This document shows, piece by piece, positions 1-5,739 of a stretch of 32,650 nucleotides of DNA (position 1 is the first letter of the stretch; each line of letters starts with the position of its first letter). A program made the position numbers and the translations under genes. Origin of the DNA: a virus; the IMG/VR virus record IMGVR_UViG_3300037672_001346, positions 1 through 32,650 of that record, one strand, 5' to 3'. Under the pieces are notes generated by a model. The model was not told where the DNA came from and did no database searches. It saw only the letters and a program-made list of their open reading frames with translations.

Positions 1-326
1 TCATTACGATATTCTCATGAGATATTCACAATGATTTAATCTATTTACTGAGAATAATATAATTAGCACGAATGGATATAACCGAAAATGATAGGGTTTG
101 ATACTTTTTACTCCAGTTTAGCATTTGTTAATCTATTGATATATAGTGTATTAAGTTTTATCCAGTTCCACCAGTTAGCTGATTGCGAATAATGTAATAT
201 AGGTATCCGTTTGTTTAGAAAATAATTATAGTACATAGGGATTAGTCAGTACGTCTAAGTATCTCAAAACGCAAATTTTCTACCTATATATATTATAAGA
301 CTTAGTTTATTGTTGTTTATACAAAT

Positions 327-343
327 ATTGTAGGTACAAACGT
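327..343 (+). repeat. Direct repeat copy 1 (ATTGTAGGTACAAAcGT)
   Basis: This 17-base element recurs at 533-549 with one mismatch (c versus t at position 15). The core TTGTAGGTACAA contains a short dyad. It lies in noncoding DNA, so it may be a protein-binding site. Confidence 0.5.
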
Positions 344-354
344 CAAAAGTTTAC

Positions 355-367
355 TTGCATTATGCAA
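355..367. repeat. Perfect palindrome TTGCATTATGCAA
   Basis: Two 6-base arms, TTGCAT and ATGCAA, flank a single T, giving a 13-base dyad in noncoding DNA shortly after the first direct repeat. It is a candidate operator half of the left regulatory region. Chance occurrence in AT-rich DNA cannot be excluded. Confidence 0.4.
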
Positions 368-466
368 TAAAAGTAAGGTCGTGGGTCAAGGAAATCCGTT
401 TTCTGTCAAGGACTGCGTCGTGTATATTGTATAGTAACCCAATACCCCTATATATTTTACGTGGCA

Positions 467-474
467 TACTTTTG
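467..474 (+). promoter_or_regulatory. Possible -7 promoter box TACTTTTG
   Basis: Matches the Bacteroidota -7 consensus TAnnTTTG exactly. No clear TTTG -33 box is seen at the usual 19-base spacing. If active, it would drive an untranslated transcript of about 200 bases ending at the terminator at 640-687. Confidence 0.3.
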
Positions 475-532
475 TGACATTTAACTATCTATTATAATGT
501 GTGCAGTTATTTGGCACAAATTCATGCCATCT

Positions 533-549
533 ATTGTAGGTACAAATGT
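533..549 (+). repeat. Direct repeat copy 2 (ATTGTAGGTACAAAtGT)
   Basis: Second copy of the element at 327-343, 206 bases downstream. It sits about 45 bases upstream of the -7-like box at 592-599, a position where an operator or activator site could lie. Confidence 0.5.
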
Positions 550-591
550 TAAATTATAATTATTATATTATGATTGTTTATATAAAAAATG

Positions 592-599
592 TATATTTG
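592..599 (+). promoter_or_regulatory. Possible -7 promoter box TATATTTG
   Basis: Exact match to TAnnTTTG, with a TTG at 574-576 that is closer than the normal -33 spacing. A start near 605 followed by the hairpin at 640-687 would give a small RNA of about 80 bases, or an attenuated leader for the genes that begin at 701. Confidence 0.4.
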
Positions 600-639
600 A
601 ATCATAATTTGTTTGTTTTTATTTTGATGTAGGATGATT

Positions 640-687
640 AAGGAGTTTTTCTAAACCTTGTTTAGGTTAGAGGCTCCTTTTTCTTTT
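640..687 (+). terminator. Rho-independent terminator or attenuator
   Basis: AAGGAG (640-645) pairs with CTCCTT (674-679). An inner stem pairs TCTAA-A-CC (650-657) with GGTTAGA (665-671). The hairpin is followed by TTTTTCTTTT. No protein gene precedes it in the window, so it ends either an untranslated RNA or a leader transcript. Confidence 0.75.
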
Positions 688-688
688 C

Positions 689-696
689 TACCTTTG
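689..696 (+). promoter_or_regulatory. Possible -7 promoter box TACCTTTG
   Basis: Exact TAnnTTTG match directly after the terminator T-run, the expected place for a promoter that restarts transcription for the membrane protein, radical SAM and chaperonin genes. The likely start point falls almost on the ATG at 701, so that gene would be leaderless if read from here. A further TATCTTTG box lies at 736-743 inside that gene. Confidence 0.4.
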
Positions 697-700
697 ATAG

Positions 701-868
701 ATGTTGTTATTTACATTTATATTTCCAAACGCCCTTATCTTTGGATTTGAATATTTTGAAGAGACAGAGGACCTTCAATTCAATGAGTTTAACTTATATT
801 TATTCTTCTTTGCTATAGCATACAGGTGGAGGAGCGATGGAAAAAAAATTAAAAACCTAAAGGTTTGA
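701..868 (+). CDS. Small two-TM membrane protein (55 aa), hypothetical
   Basis: An ATG at 701 opens a 55-codon frame ending at TGA 866-868. The product has two hydrophobic stretches, at about residues 2-16 (LLFTFIFPNALIFGF) and 31-41 (NLYLFFFAIAY), separated by an acidic loop (EETEDLQ). It ends in a basic tail (RWRSDGKKIKNLK), which fits a small inner-membrane protein with a cytoplasmic C-terminus. The stop overlaps the TTG start of the radical SAM gene as TTGA, the same junction style as groEL-groES (ATGA) and groES with its downstream gene (GTGA). That supports both a real gene and translational coupling. No family is recognised and no function is proposed. The main doubt is the short length in AT-rich DNA. 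Confidence 0.5.
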   Translation: MLLFTFIFPNALIFGFEYFEETEDLQFNEFNLYLFFFAIAYRWRSDGKKIKNLKV

Positions 869-1788
869 TAGACAAAATAAGGTATGCACAGATAGATCCT
901 AATGGATTATGTAATGCTGGGTGTTGGTTTTGTCCCGTTGCATATGAAGGAAACCCAAAGGAATCTATAAATCAAATGTCCCCAGAGGACTTCAGAAATA
1001 TTATTCAGCAGATAAACGATAACAAGGAAGGAATTGTTTCTCCAGAGTTTAATGGAATATATAGTTCTCATTATAACGAAGCTTTATTATACAGATATTT
1101 TGAGGAAATGCTAGAGACTCTCAGAGAGTTTAAGCTTGGCATGATGGTATTAACTAATGGCACTCCGTTATCACCCGATAAAATTGATCTCATAAACAAG
1201 TATCAAGATGTTGTTTGGGGAGTCTGTGTTAATGCTCCAATTTGGTCAGATGAAGAACTGTTTGCTAAAAGAACCAACATGAAACAAAGTCTCTTCAAGA
1301 CATTAAAAATAAATGTTTCTTATGCTTACACAAACCTTAAAAACAAAAACTTACTTTCAGTTCAGATAAATGGACACGACAGAGAGTCTGGAGCAATCAA
1401 AGGACCTAAGTTTCCAGGCATACCAGATACAGAGCTTGATGAGCAAGTAGCGGTGGCTAAATCAATGTTTCCTAATGCAAATGTGTTTAAACAACCTCAT
1501 CTTATAGATCGAGTTGGATTAATAGACGAATACATAAGCTCCTCTGCATTTATTCACCCAGAAAAAAAAGTAATCGGATGCATGGGGAAAAGAGATAGCG
1601 AGTGGCTTCATATAAATGCAAACTCTGATTTGTTCTTGTGCTGTAATGATTATCATATGGAGCATAAATATGCAAATTTGAAAGATTCTACACTAAAAGA
1701 GGTCTGGATGAATCAAAAACACAAAGAAATTTTACAAAATGCATGGAATACCATATGTAAATCATGCACATCAGCCGTTTATGAGTAA
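865..1788 (+). CDS. Radical SAM protein with SPASM-like C-terminus
   Basis: The radical SAM [4Fe-4S] motif CxxxCxxC is at residues 16-23 (CNAGCWFC), very near the N-terminus. The C-terminal part holds further cysteines, C239, C259, C260, C298 and C301 (ending CKSC), around the pattern ANLKDSTLKEVW, which is typical of SPASM/twitch domains carrying auxiliary clusters. Such enzymes cleave S-adenosylmethionine to make a radical and often modify peptides or proteins; the substrate here is unknown. The start is uncertain. TTG 865 overlaps the stop of the preceding membrane gene as TTGA. An ATG at 837, preceded by a purine-rich GGTGGAGGAG, would reach this frame only if one A were missing from the A5 run at 851-855. 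The chaperonin genes follow directly. Confidence 0.85.
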   Translation: MIDKIRYAQIDPNGLCNAGCWFCPVAYEGNPKESINQMSPEDFRNIIQQINDNKEGIVSPEFNGIYSSHYNEALLYRYFEEMLETLREFKLGMMVLTNGTPLSPDKIDLINKYQDVVWGVCVNAPIWSDEELFAKRTNMKQSLFKTLKINVSYAYTNLKNKNLLSVQINGHDRESGAIKGPKFPGIPDTELDEQVAVAKSMFPNANVFKQPHLIDRVGLIDEYISSSAFIHPEKKVIGCMGKRDSEWLHINANSDLFLCCNDYHMEHKYANLKDSTLKEVWMNQKHKEILQNAWNTICKSCTSAVYE

Positions 1789-1796
1789 AATTGTTC

Positions 1797-1804
1797 TATA
1801 TTTG
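1797..1804 (+). promoter_or_regulatory. Promoter -7 box TATATTTG for groEL operon
   Basis: Exact TAnnTTTG match nine bases after the radical SAM stop and 28 bases before the groEL ATG, leaving an AT-rich leader of about 20 bases. A -33 TTTG is not clear. It would allow chaperonin expression independent of the upstream genes. Confidence 0.55.
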
Positions 1805-1831
1805 TAGATATAAATCTAATTTAATTTACAA

Positions 1832-3421
1832 ATGATAGAAAAAAACATTGATTTTGATCATGATGCTAGAGAACAGCTCCTCAACGGGGTTAATAAATTA
1901 GCAAATGCTGTAAAGCAAACACTAGGCGCAGCAGGAAACACAGTTATTTTAGAGGATGAAATAGGGCGACCACACATTACAAAGGATGGTGTGACTGTTG
2001 CTAAAAGTATCAACCTACCAGAGCCAGTAGCACACTTAGGAGCTACAGCAGTAAAGCAAGCCTCCATTAAGACCGCTGATGAGGCGGGGGATGGAACAAC
2101 AACATCAATAGTTATAACGCAAGAATTAGTTAATAGAGCGTTTGAAAAGATTGATAGTAAAAAACTCAATGTAACCAAGTTAAGAAACTCACTAGAATCT
2201 CTTTCTATAGATGTTATAAGTAGCATTAAAAAAAGATCGAAGGAGGTTACAGACGATAACCTAAAAAGTGTAGCTACAATAGCGGCAAACAACGACCCTG
2301 AGCTTGGAGGCATTATTGCAGACGCTTATCTTAAGGTTGGTGTTGATGGGGCTGTAACAATAGAGGAATCCATGACTAAAGAAACCTACACGGAGGTTGT
2401 AGAGGGAACTAGAATTAAAAGAGGATTTGACAGTCCCTATATGATTACAGACAAAGAAAAAAATCAAGCAATACTTGAAAATGCGTTTGTTCTTATATCT
2501 GACAAAAAAATAACCGTTGTTGAGGATATAGAGCCCGTGCTTAGGGTGGCTATGAAATCTAAACGTCCATTACTTATTATATCAGAGATGGAAACAGCCG
2601 TAATGAATCTGCTTAATGTAAACAAGGCTAGAGGAGTTTTAAGTGTTAGTGTGGTTGCTCCAGAAGGAGTGGGCTTAAACAGATTTGAGCTTTTAGAGGA
2701 TTTAGCTATTATGACTGGATCTATACTTGTTTCTGATGAAACGGGTAATGACTTCACCGCTATAGACGAAAGCTTCTTGGGACAAGTTAAAAAGTCGGTT
2801 TCTACAGATAAAGAAACTATACTTAGTCTTTCGGGTGAAAACATTGATACGATAATTAAAGAACGAGCTGATATGGTGCGCAACATCCTTAAAAAAAAGA
2901 AAGACCAATCAAATAGTTGGCACTATAAGGATAGGCTATCAAGATTGTCAGGAGGTATTGCAGCAATACATGTAGGGGCTCTTACTGAGGTGGAAATGAA
3001 AGAAAAGAAGGATAGAGTTGAAGATGCTATATTCGCTACTAGAGCAGCCTTAGAAGAAGGTATTGTTGCTGGAGGCGGCGTTTGTCTTTATAATGCAGCA
3101 ATGGAAATGCAGTCTAGATATTTTAAAGAAGAAGATGTTGAAACAAAGGAAGCTTGTTTAATTTTATCTTCAGCGCTGATATCTCCTATAAAACAAATAC
3201 TTGAAAATGCCTCTATGAGTTATGATGATTTTGTAGAGAAGATTGATACTGTGAGACGAAGAAACTCTGGGTACGATGTTAAAAATAAAAAATTTGGAAA
3301 CATGTTTACTATGGGTATTATAGATCCTTTTAAAGTTACAAAGAATGCTATACAGAATGCTGTTTCTGTTTCTATGACAATTTTAACAACCAACTGTGTA
3401 ATATCAAATAGAAGAGCATGA
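1832..3421 (+). CDS. groEL: Phage chaperonin GroEL (529 aa)
   Basis: Group I chaperonin of near full length. The ATP-site residues of E. coli GroEL sit at the same numbers: D52 in KDGVTVAK, D87 in AGDGTTTS, and D398 in VEDAIFATRAALEEG followed by the GGG turn. The P-loop-like LGAAGNTVIL is at 31-40. The C-terminus ends NRRA, without the GGM-rich tail of cellular GroELs. It should form the ATP-driven folding ring, most likely for phage capsid or fibre proteins, working with the GroES encoded immediately downstream (ATGA overlap). The preceding leader carries an AT-rich element shared with the gene at 28343. The ATG at 1832 fits the promoter position. Divergence from host-type GroEL and the phage neighbours indicate a phage gene rather than a contaminating host fragment. 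Confidence 0.95.
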   Translation: MIEKNIDFDHDAREQLLNGVNKLANAVKQTLGAAGNTVILEDEIGRPHITKDGVTVAKSINLPEPVAHLGATAVKQASIKTADEAGDGTTTSIVITQELVNRAFEKIDSKKLNVTKLRNSLESLSIDVISSIKKRSKEVTDDNLKSVATIAANNDPELGGIIADAYLKVGVDGAVTIEESMTKETYTEVVEGTRIKRGFDSPYMITDKEKNQAILENAFVLISDKKITVVEDIEPVLRVAMKSKRPLLIISEMETAVMNLLNVNKARGVLSVSVVAPEGVGLNRFELLEDLAIMTGSILVSDETGNDFTAIDESFLGQVKKSVSTDKETILSLSGENIDTIIKERADMVRNILKKKKDQSNSWHYKDRLSRLSGGIAAIHVGALTEVEMKEKKDRVEDAIFATRAALEEGIVAGGGVCLYNAAMEMQSRYFKEEDVETKEACLILSSALISPIKQILENASMSYDDFVEKIDTVRRRNSGYDVKNKKFGNMFTMGIIDPFKVTKNAIQNAVSVSMTILTTNCVISNRRA

Positions 3422-3675
3422 AAGCAATAGGAACGTTTGTTGTTTTAAGAAAACAAGAAGAAGAGGTAAAAAATAAAAGTGGTCTTATAATGACTGAGTA
3501 CACGGATAAAGATATAAGATATAAACTTGCTGAAGTTGTTTCTGTAGGAGAAGGTGTAAGTGGTTTACAAAAAGGCAATAAAGTTTATTTTGACTCTGCT
3601 GCGGGGTCTGATATTCGCATAGAAGGAGAAAAGCTTACGGTAATACCTGATAGACAGATAGTTGTGGTTTTGTGA
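3418..3675 (+). CDS. groES: Short phage co-chaperonin GroES (85 aa)
   Basis: GroES fold signatures are present: an N-terminal strand (GTFVVLRK), a mobile-loop segment with GLIM at about residues 23-26 replacing the cellular G-IVL contact, GEGV, then KGNKVYF, and a final strand resembling the cellular LxVIxDxxIxxVL ending. At 85 residues it is shorter than cellular GroES (about 95), and the segment that forms the dome hairpin is reduced to a few residues. It caps the GroEL ring and closes the folding chamber. It overlaps groEL by ATGA, so expression is probably coupled. The altered mobile loop suggests tuning to the phage GroEL. Confidence 0.9.
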   Translation: MKAIGTFVVLRKQEEEVKNKSGLIMTEYTDKDIRYKLAEVVSVGEGVSGLQKGNKVYFDSAAGSDIRIEGEKLTVIPDRQIVVVL

Positions 3676-4412
3676 GATTATTTGATTTTGATGACGATAA
3701 TATTATACTTCAAACAGATCACGATTTTAAAGGTTTTGATTTTGTTTGGTACGATCAACCTGTAGACCATTTTGATTTACAAGATGTAAGCCATAGGATT
3801 ATATCGTTTCATCAGCTTCAATACTATGCTGAGGTATTTATTTATTTAAACCCTGACATGGATTACGATATTTTTAGTGGTTATTTCAGGTGGATGGGAA
3901 ATAGGGAGAGTAAAAAAAGTATTAGAAGTTATTCTAAGGCACGTGTGGATCAAATGACGAAAGAAGTTTATGATGCAATGAAAGATCCATACTGCCGAAG
4001 AATGAGAAGGGTTGTGTTTAATCCAGAATCAATAATATCTTTTGAGGAGAAAATGGCTGTTACTGCTCATATGATTAAAAGAGGCATGAGCTATACCGTG
4101 ACAGATTTATTAAACTGTATAGACAAACTAGCTGATGCTCAGATAGTTATAACTCAACAATTAATCGCATCTGAGTTAATGTGTAGTAGAAGAACAATTA
4201 ATAGGCTTATGAGTGAAAAAGTAAAATATAATATAGAGTTTAATAATAAAAAAATAAAAAGAGAAAAAGCAATAAATAGTGCTGTTGAGTGGATTGATGT
4301 TTTGTCAGACTCAGGTAACAAGTTTAAGATGCAAGAACTCAAAAGTTTAACCAACATCAGAGATTATTCTATAATCAAAGAAGCTATAAGTCGTTACGAG
4401 ATTGAGTACTAG
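3672..4412 (+). CDS. Hypothetical protein with C-terminal HTH-like segment
   Basis: A GTG start overlaps the groES stop as GTGA, so this 246-residue gene is the third member of the chaperonin operon. The N-terminal half is rich in Asp, Phe and Tyr (FDFDDDN, FDFVWYDQP) and matches no family I know. Residues about 158-192 (QQLIASELMCSRRTINRLMS) look like a helix-turn-helix: an ITxxxIA-like first helix, then a recognition helix with RRTINR. A DNA-binding role, perhaps as a regulator of the late genes, is inferred from this alone. The 3' end overlaps the opposite-strand gene by 29 bases. Confidence 0.7.
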   Translation: MRLFDFDDDNIILQTDHDFKGFDFVWYDQPVDHFDLQDVSHRIISFHQLQYYAEVFIYLNPDMDYDIFSGYFRWMGNRESKKSIRSYSKARVDQMTKEVYDAMKDPYCRRMRRVVFNPESIISFEEKMAVTAHMIKRGMSYTVTDLLNCIDKLADAQIVITQQLIASELMCSRRTINRLMSEKVKYNIEFNNKKIKREKAINSAVEWIDVLSDSGNKFKMQELKSLTNIRDYSIIKEAISRYEIEY

Positions 4413-4875
4413 AATTCATCTTTTTTATTACACTTTTATATATCTTATCCATATAAGATTTCCCCTTGAATATTTCATTCCTATAGGGATCCTCCGAGAT
4501 AACTTCTTCTTGCATTAGTTTTTTATACAAATGATTGCATATTCGCTTTGATTTTATTGTAAGCTCATAAAGTGCAGATTTTTGTGTTTCTCGTCTGTTT
4601 CTCCATATTTTTATATAGCCGTCATCCACCATTTTAGAAAATCTTTTTTTATCCCAGCTCATCGTTGCTGAAAACCAATTAAAATCTTTTTTTGAAAAAA
4701 CATTTTCGTCATACAAAAACAACAACATCTCTATTTCTGGTTCAGATATTTGATATTTTTCTTTTATATAATACTTAACAACTCTCCAATATTTTAAAAA
4801 ATTGTGTTGTCTAGGTCGGTATTGGTATTCGTAGGTTTTTTTAGGTTTTTTTTTAAGGTAAAAACGCTTGTACAT
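4384..4875 (-). CDS. Winged-helix, MarR-like candidate regulator
   Basis: The only clear leftward gene in the window. I chose ATG 4875 (163 aa) rather than the upstream TTG at 4908 because the leftward -7 box at 4905-4898 would lie over that codon. The protein is basic at the N-terminus. It has a helix (SEPEIEMLLFLYDEN, 45-59) followed by SWDKKRFSKMVDDGYIKIW (73-91) and RRETQKSALYELT (94-106), which matches the helix, recognition helix and beta-wing order of MarR-type winged helices. The tail is Lys-rich. Its position beside divergent overlapping promoters suggests it controls the switch to the small-gene and structural operon, possibly also its own transcription. Proteins of this appearance are common in marine flavobacterial phages, to my recollection. 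Confidence 0.8.
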   Translation of the reverse strand: MYKRFYLKKKPKKTYEYQYRPRQHNFLKYWRVVKYYIKEKYQISEPEIEMLLFLYDENVFSKKDFNWFSATMSWDKKRFSKMVDDGYIKIWRNRRETQKSALYELTIKSKRICNHLYKKLMQEEVISEDPYRNEIFKGKSYMDKIYKSVIKKMNSSTQSRNDL

Positions 4876-4897
4876 ATGATGTGTCGTATATAAGTAA

Positions 4898-4905
4898 CAA
4901 ATATA
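4898..4905 (-). promoter_or_regulatory. Leftward promoter -7 box TATATTTG
   Basis: The reverse complement of 4898-4905 is TATATTTG, an exact TAnnTTTG match. It lies 23 bases upstream of the ATG at 4875, so the leader would be about 15 bases. Its -33 region falls over the rightward -7 box at 4924-4932. Confidence 0.6.
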
Positions 4906-4923
4906 CAAGTTTATTTTTTTAAC

Positions 4924-4932
4924 TATCTTTGC
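4924..4932 (+). promoter_or_regulatory. Rightward promoter -7 box TATCTTTGC
   Basis: Full match to the extended consensus TAnnTTTGC, 18 bases upstream of the ATG at 4950. Its -33 region would overlap the leftward -7 box, so the two promoters probably compete. It is the best candidate for driving the small-gene cluster and the adhesin. Confidence 0.65.
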
Positions 4933-4949
4933 GCTATATATTTATTTAC

Positions 4950-5249
4950 ATGGCAGCAAGATTAGATAAATCTAAAATGAAGTGTAACTCTCCTAGGAAG
5001 AGTCCTAATCCAAAAAAGAAAAAAGTGGTTAAAGGTTGTTCTGGAGGTCAAGAAAAAATAATACACTTTGGAGCTACAGGGTATGGTCATAATTATTCTG
5101 CTGCTGCAAGAAAATCGTTTAAAGCGAGACACAAGTGCTCTACCGCTACAAACAAGTTAACAGCAAGATATTGGTCTTGTAAAAATTTATGGGCTGGAAA
5201 AGGAGGGTCCACTAAGTCATCTCCTAAATCTAAAAGAGGAAAATACTAA
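4950..5249 (+). CDS. Small basic Cys/His protein (99 aa), conserved phage type
   Basis: I chose ATG 4950 (MAARLDKS) instead of the in-frame TTG 4929, which lies within the promoter box. The protein is Lys/Arg-rich with four cysteines (12, 30, 63, 77) and two histidines (47, 61) that could bind a metal, though spacing is irregular. The central segment GATGYGHNYSAAARKSF, then KARHKC and ARYWSCKNLW, is a pattern I recall from small proteins of marine phages, without known function. It is the first gene of a run of eight small basic proteins and is likely strongly expressed from the consensus promoter just upstream. Nucleic-acid binding or a virion role is possible but unproven. Confidence 0.8.
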   Translation: MAARLDKSKMKCNSPRKSPNPKKKKVVKGCSGGQEKIIHFGATGYGHNYSAAARKSFKARHKCSTATNKLTARYWSCKNLWAGKGGSTKSSPKSKRGKY

Positions 5250-5253
5250 AAAT

Positions 5254-5421
5254 ATGCCAGATAATATTGATTACAATGAATTTGTATTTAGAAATACAAC
5301 AGTTGAAAAGTTTTTAAATAATATAAAAGCTAAACAATTACCAGGAAATAAAAGAAAGGTTGGTACTCCTGGGGCTGCAGGCACAACGTTTGTAACTAAG
5401 AAACCTAAAACCACTGCTTAA
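5254..5421 (+). CDS. Small hypothetical protein (55 aa)
   Basis: ATG 5254 lies four bases after the previous stop, and the TAA (5419-5421) overlaps the next ATG as TAATG. The N-terminal half (MPDNIDYNEFVFRNTTVEKF) is mixed and probably helical. The C-terminal half is basic and flexible (GNKRKVGTPGAAGTTFVTKK). No family is recognised. Tight packing between two other small genes and the sharp change from structured to basic sequence support a real gene. Confidence 0.65.
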   Translation: MPDNIDYNEFVFRNTTVEKFLNNIKAKQLPGNKRKVGTPGAAGTTFVTKKPKTTA

Positions 5422-5591
5422 TGAATCCTCTTAGAAAACATAGAGGTCTTGGAGATACTGTTGAGGCAGTAACGCAAGCCACTGGCATCAAGGCTATTGT
5501 TGAGGCTGGTTCAAGAGCATTTAAAAAACCTTGCGGATGTGAGGGTAGAAAAAAAACTTTAAACGATATGTTTCCTTATGGCAAAAAGTAA
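5421..5591 (+). CDS. Small protein with CxC motif (56 aa)
   Basis: It starts at the ATG of a TAATG junction and ends 14 bases inside the next gene. The C-terminal part reads KKPCGCEGRKKTLNDMFPYG. I recall this CGCxxRKxxLNxMFPY pattern as a recurrent tail of small proteins in many phages. The two cysteines (38 and 40) could be half of a metal site completed in a dimer. The N-terminal half forms a possible amphipathic helix (DTVEAVTQATGIKAIVEAG). Function is unknown. Confidence 0.7.
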   Translation: MNPLRKHRGLGDTVEAVTQATGIKAIVEAGSRAFKKPCGCEGRKKTLNDMFPYGKK

Positions 5592-5739
5592 CACAAAAAT
5601 GAAAAGAGGTAATAAGATATGTGCCTCAGGAATAGCTTGGGCAAAACGTACTTTTGAAAAGTATCCTTCAGCTTATGCTAACATGGCAGCTAGTAAATAC
5701 TGCAAAGACCCTAACTACGCTAAAAAAAGTAAAAAATGA
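5578..5739 (+). CDS. Small basic protein, YPSAYAN type (53 aa)
   Basis: It overlaps the previous gene by 14 bases and the next by four (ATGA). The core GNKICASGIAWAKRTFEKYP followed by SAYANMAASKYCKDPNYA matches a motif recurrent in small marine-phage and large-virus proteins (a KxC...WAKxTFxxYPSAYANxxASKxC pattern, from memory). Two conserved cysteines (15 and 42) flank the helical core, and both ends are Lys-rich. Function is unknown. The high basic charge suggests binding to nucleic acid or to the virion interior. Confidence 0.75.
   Translation: MAKSNTKMKRGNKICASGIAWAKRTFEKYPSAYANMAASKYCKDPNYAKKSKK

Larger units (their letters stand above)
1..640. other. Long noncoding region at the left edge
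   Basis: No open frame of convincing length is seen on either strand; the few ATGs lead to peptides of about 5 to 11 codons. The stretch is AT-rich apart from a more GC-rich island around 375-425. It holds a 17-base imperfect direct repeat, a 13-base palindrome, short repeats inside the GC-rich island (GTCAAGGA at 385-392 and 405-412; GTCGTG at 378-383 and 417-422), a small hairpin (TGGCA 512-516 with TGCCA 525-529) and two -7-like promoter boxes. It ends at a strong terminator. It could be a regulatory region, a replication or packaging locus, or an untranslated RNA. No tRNA T-loop was recognised. Confidence 0.6.

Noticed and set aside
120-210. Possible tRNA from CCAGTT repeats and TTCCACCA in the left region
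   Set aside because: No GTTCNANNC T-loop, no anticodon arm and no acceptor pairing could be built.
1858-2908. Several leftward open frames (68 to 151 codons) opposite groEL
   Set aside because: They are mirror images of the groEL codon pattern, Ser/Leu-rich, with no starts, promoters or recognisable domains.
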